Of a stretch of DNA of 64,000 nucleotides, positions 63,834 to 64,000 are shown in pieces. Source of the DNA: Paenalicyclobacillus mengziensis (GTDB lineage Bacteria > Bacillota > Bacilli > Alicyclobacillales > Alicyclobacillaceae); contig NZ_CP071182.1 of assembly GCF_017298635.1 (NCBI RefSeq), forward strand, positions 2,604,001 to 2,668,000, written 5' to 3'. The notes beneath the pieces were generated by a model. The model did no database searches. It was not told where the DNA came from and saw only the letters and a program-made list of their open reading frames with translations. Position 1 is the stretch's first letter; every line of letters starts with the position of its first letter. The position numbers were made by a program, and so were the translations under genes.

Positions 63834-64000
63834 GTGCCGGACAACAAGCAAACGCTTTTTCATGATTTGGCAGGAACGAAAGCAGCCGTTCAGGGAGACG
63901 TGAATCCAGAGCAGTACCCGGAAACAGACAACCCGCCAGCACCTGGCGCAGCCGCACAGAACATTGAGGCGCTCGGAACCACGGACCCGCCGACAGCGAC
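63834..64000 (+). CDS. N-terminal part of a probable TepA/ClpP-like protein
   Basis: The frame begins at GTG 63834 after AGGTGAGGGGTGA (63816-63828) and runs off the window. The visible 55 residues are hydrophilic and Pro/Ala/Asp/Glu-rich (start MPDNKQTLFHDLAGTKAAV) with no recognisable domain. In Bacillus the gene after rnjB is tepA, whose product has a similar disordered N terminus; this synteny is the only basis for the name. An ATG at 63832 in another frame stops after 22 codons. Confidence 0.5.
   Translation, partial: MPDNKQTLFHDLAGTKAAVQGDVNPEQYPETDNPPAPGAAAQNIEALGTTDPPTA

Overview
The window carries about 64 kb of chromosome from an endospore-forming, flagellated, low-to-medium-GC Gram-positive bacterium of the class Bacilli. 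The gene order is that of the Bacillus fla/che region followed by the translation, isoprenoid, RNA-processing and diaminopimelate/dipicolinate block. The genes dpaA-dpaB (dipicolinate synthase) and a ylxY-type deacetylase imply sporulation. The short (216-residue) EF-Ts, the GC-leaning codon use and the many TTG/GTG starts suggest an Alicyclobacillaceae-like lineage rather than Bacillus itself; that assignment is inference.

Region 1 (1-23.3 kb) is a nearly unbroken plus-strand flagellar operon: flgB, flgC, fliE-fliK (with ylxF), flgD, a TIGR02530-type gene, flbD, fliL, fliM, fliY, cheY, fliO-fliR, flhB, flhA, flhF, flhG, cheW, cheC, cheD and a swrB-like gene. Many genes overlap by 1-40 bp and look translationally coupled. 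Four genes expected in the Bacillus order are missing from their usual places: flgE (hook), cheB and cheA, and sigD. The operon starts downstream of an array of helically phased dyad repeats.

Region 2 (23.3-36.8 kb) holds rpsB, tsf, pyrH, frr, uppS, cdsA, dxr, rseP, proS and polC: translation factors, UMP kinase, early cell-envelope lipid steps, the site-2 protease and the replicative polymerase. rpsB has a clear SigA promoter and a leader hairpin, and terminators follow rpsB, tsf and polC.

Region 3 (36.8-41.6 kb) interrupts the polC-rimP junction that is contiguous in Bacillus. It contains tdk (minus strand), an AT-richer pair of sugar-epimerase and family-2 glycosyltransferase genes (plus strand) and typA/bipA (minus strand), with a bidirectional terminator between the last two.

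Region 4 (41.7-53.6 kb) is the nusA-infB operon (rimP, nusA, rnpM, ylxQ, infB, rbfA, nrnA, truB, ribF), then rpsO and pnp. rimP and rpsO each have strong SigA promoters and structured leaders.

Region 5 (53.6-64 kb) contains ylxY, an M16 peptidase gene (mlpA/ymxG), dut, dpaA, dpaB, asd, dapG, dapA and an RNase J gene (rnjB). It ends in the first 167 bp of what is by synteny a tepA/ClpP-like gene. asd, dapG and dapA make dihydrodipicolinate, which DpaAB oxidises to dipicolinic acid for the spore core or which continues to lysine and peptidoglycan. The RNase J gene has a 200-nt leader with mutually exclusive helices.

No rRNA, tRNA, CRISPR array, transposase or phage gene was seen. The most useful leads are the phased repeats upstream of flgB, the depleted fla/che gene set, the rnjB and rimP leaders, and the inserted glycan module.
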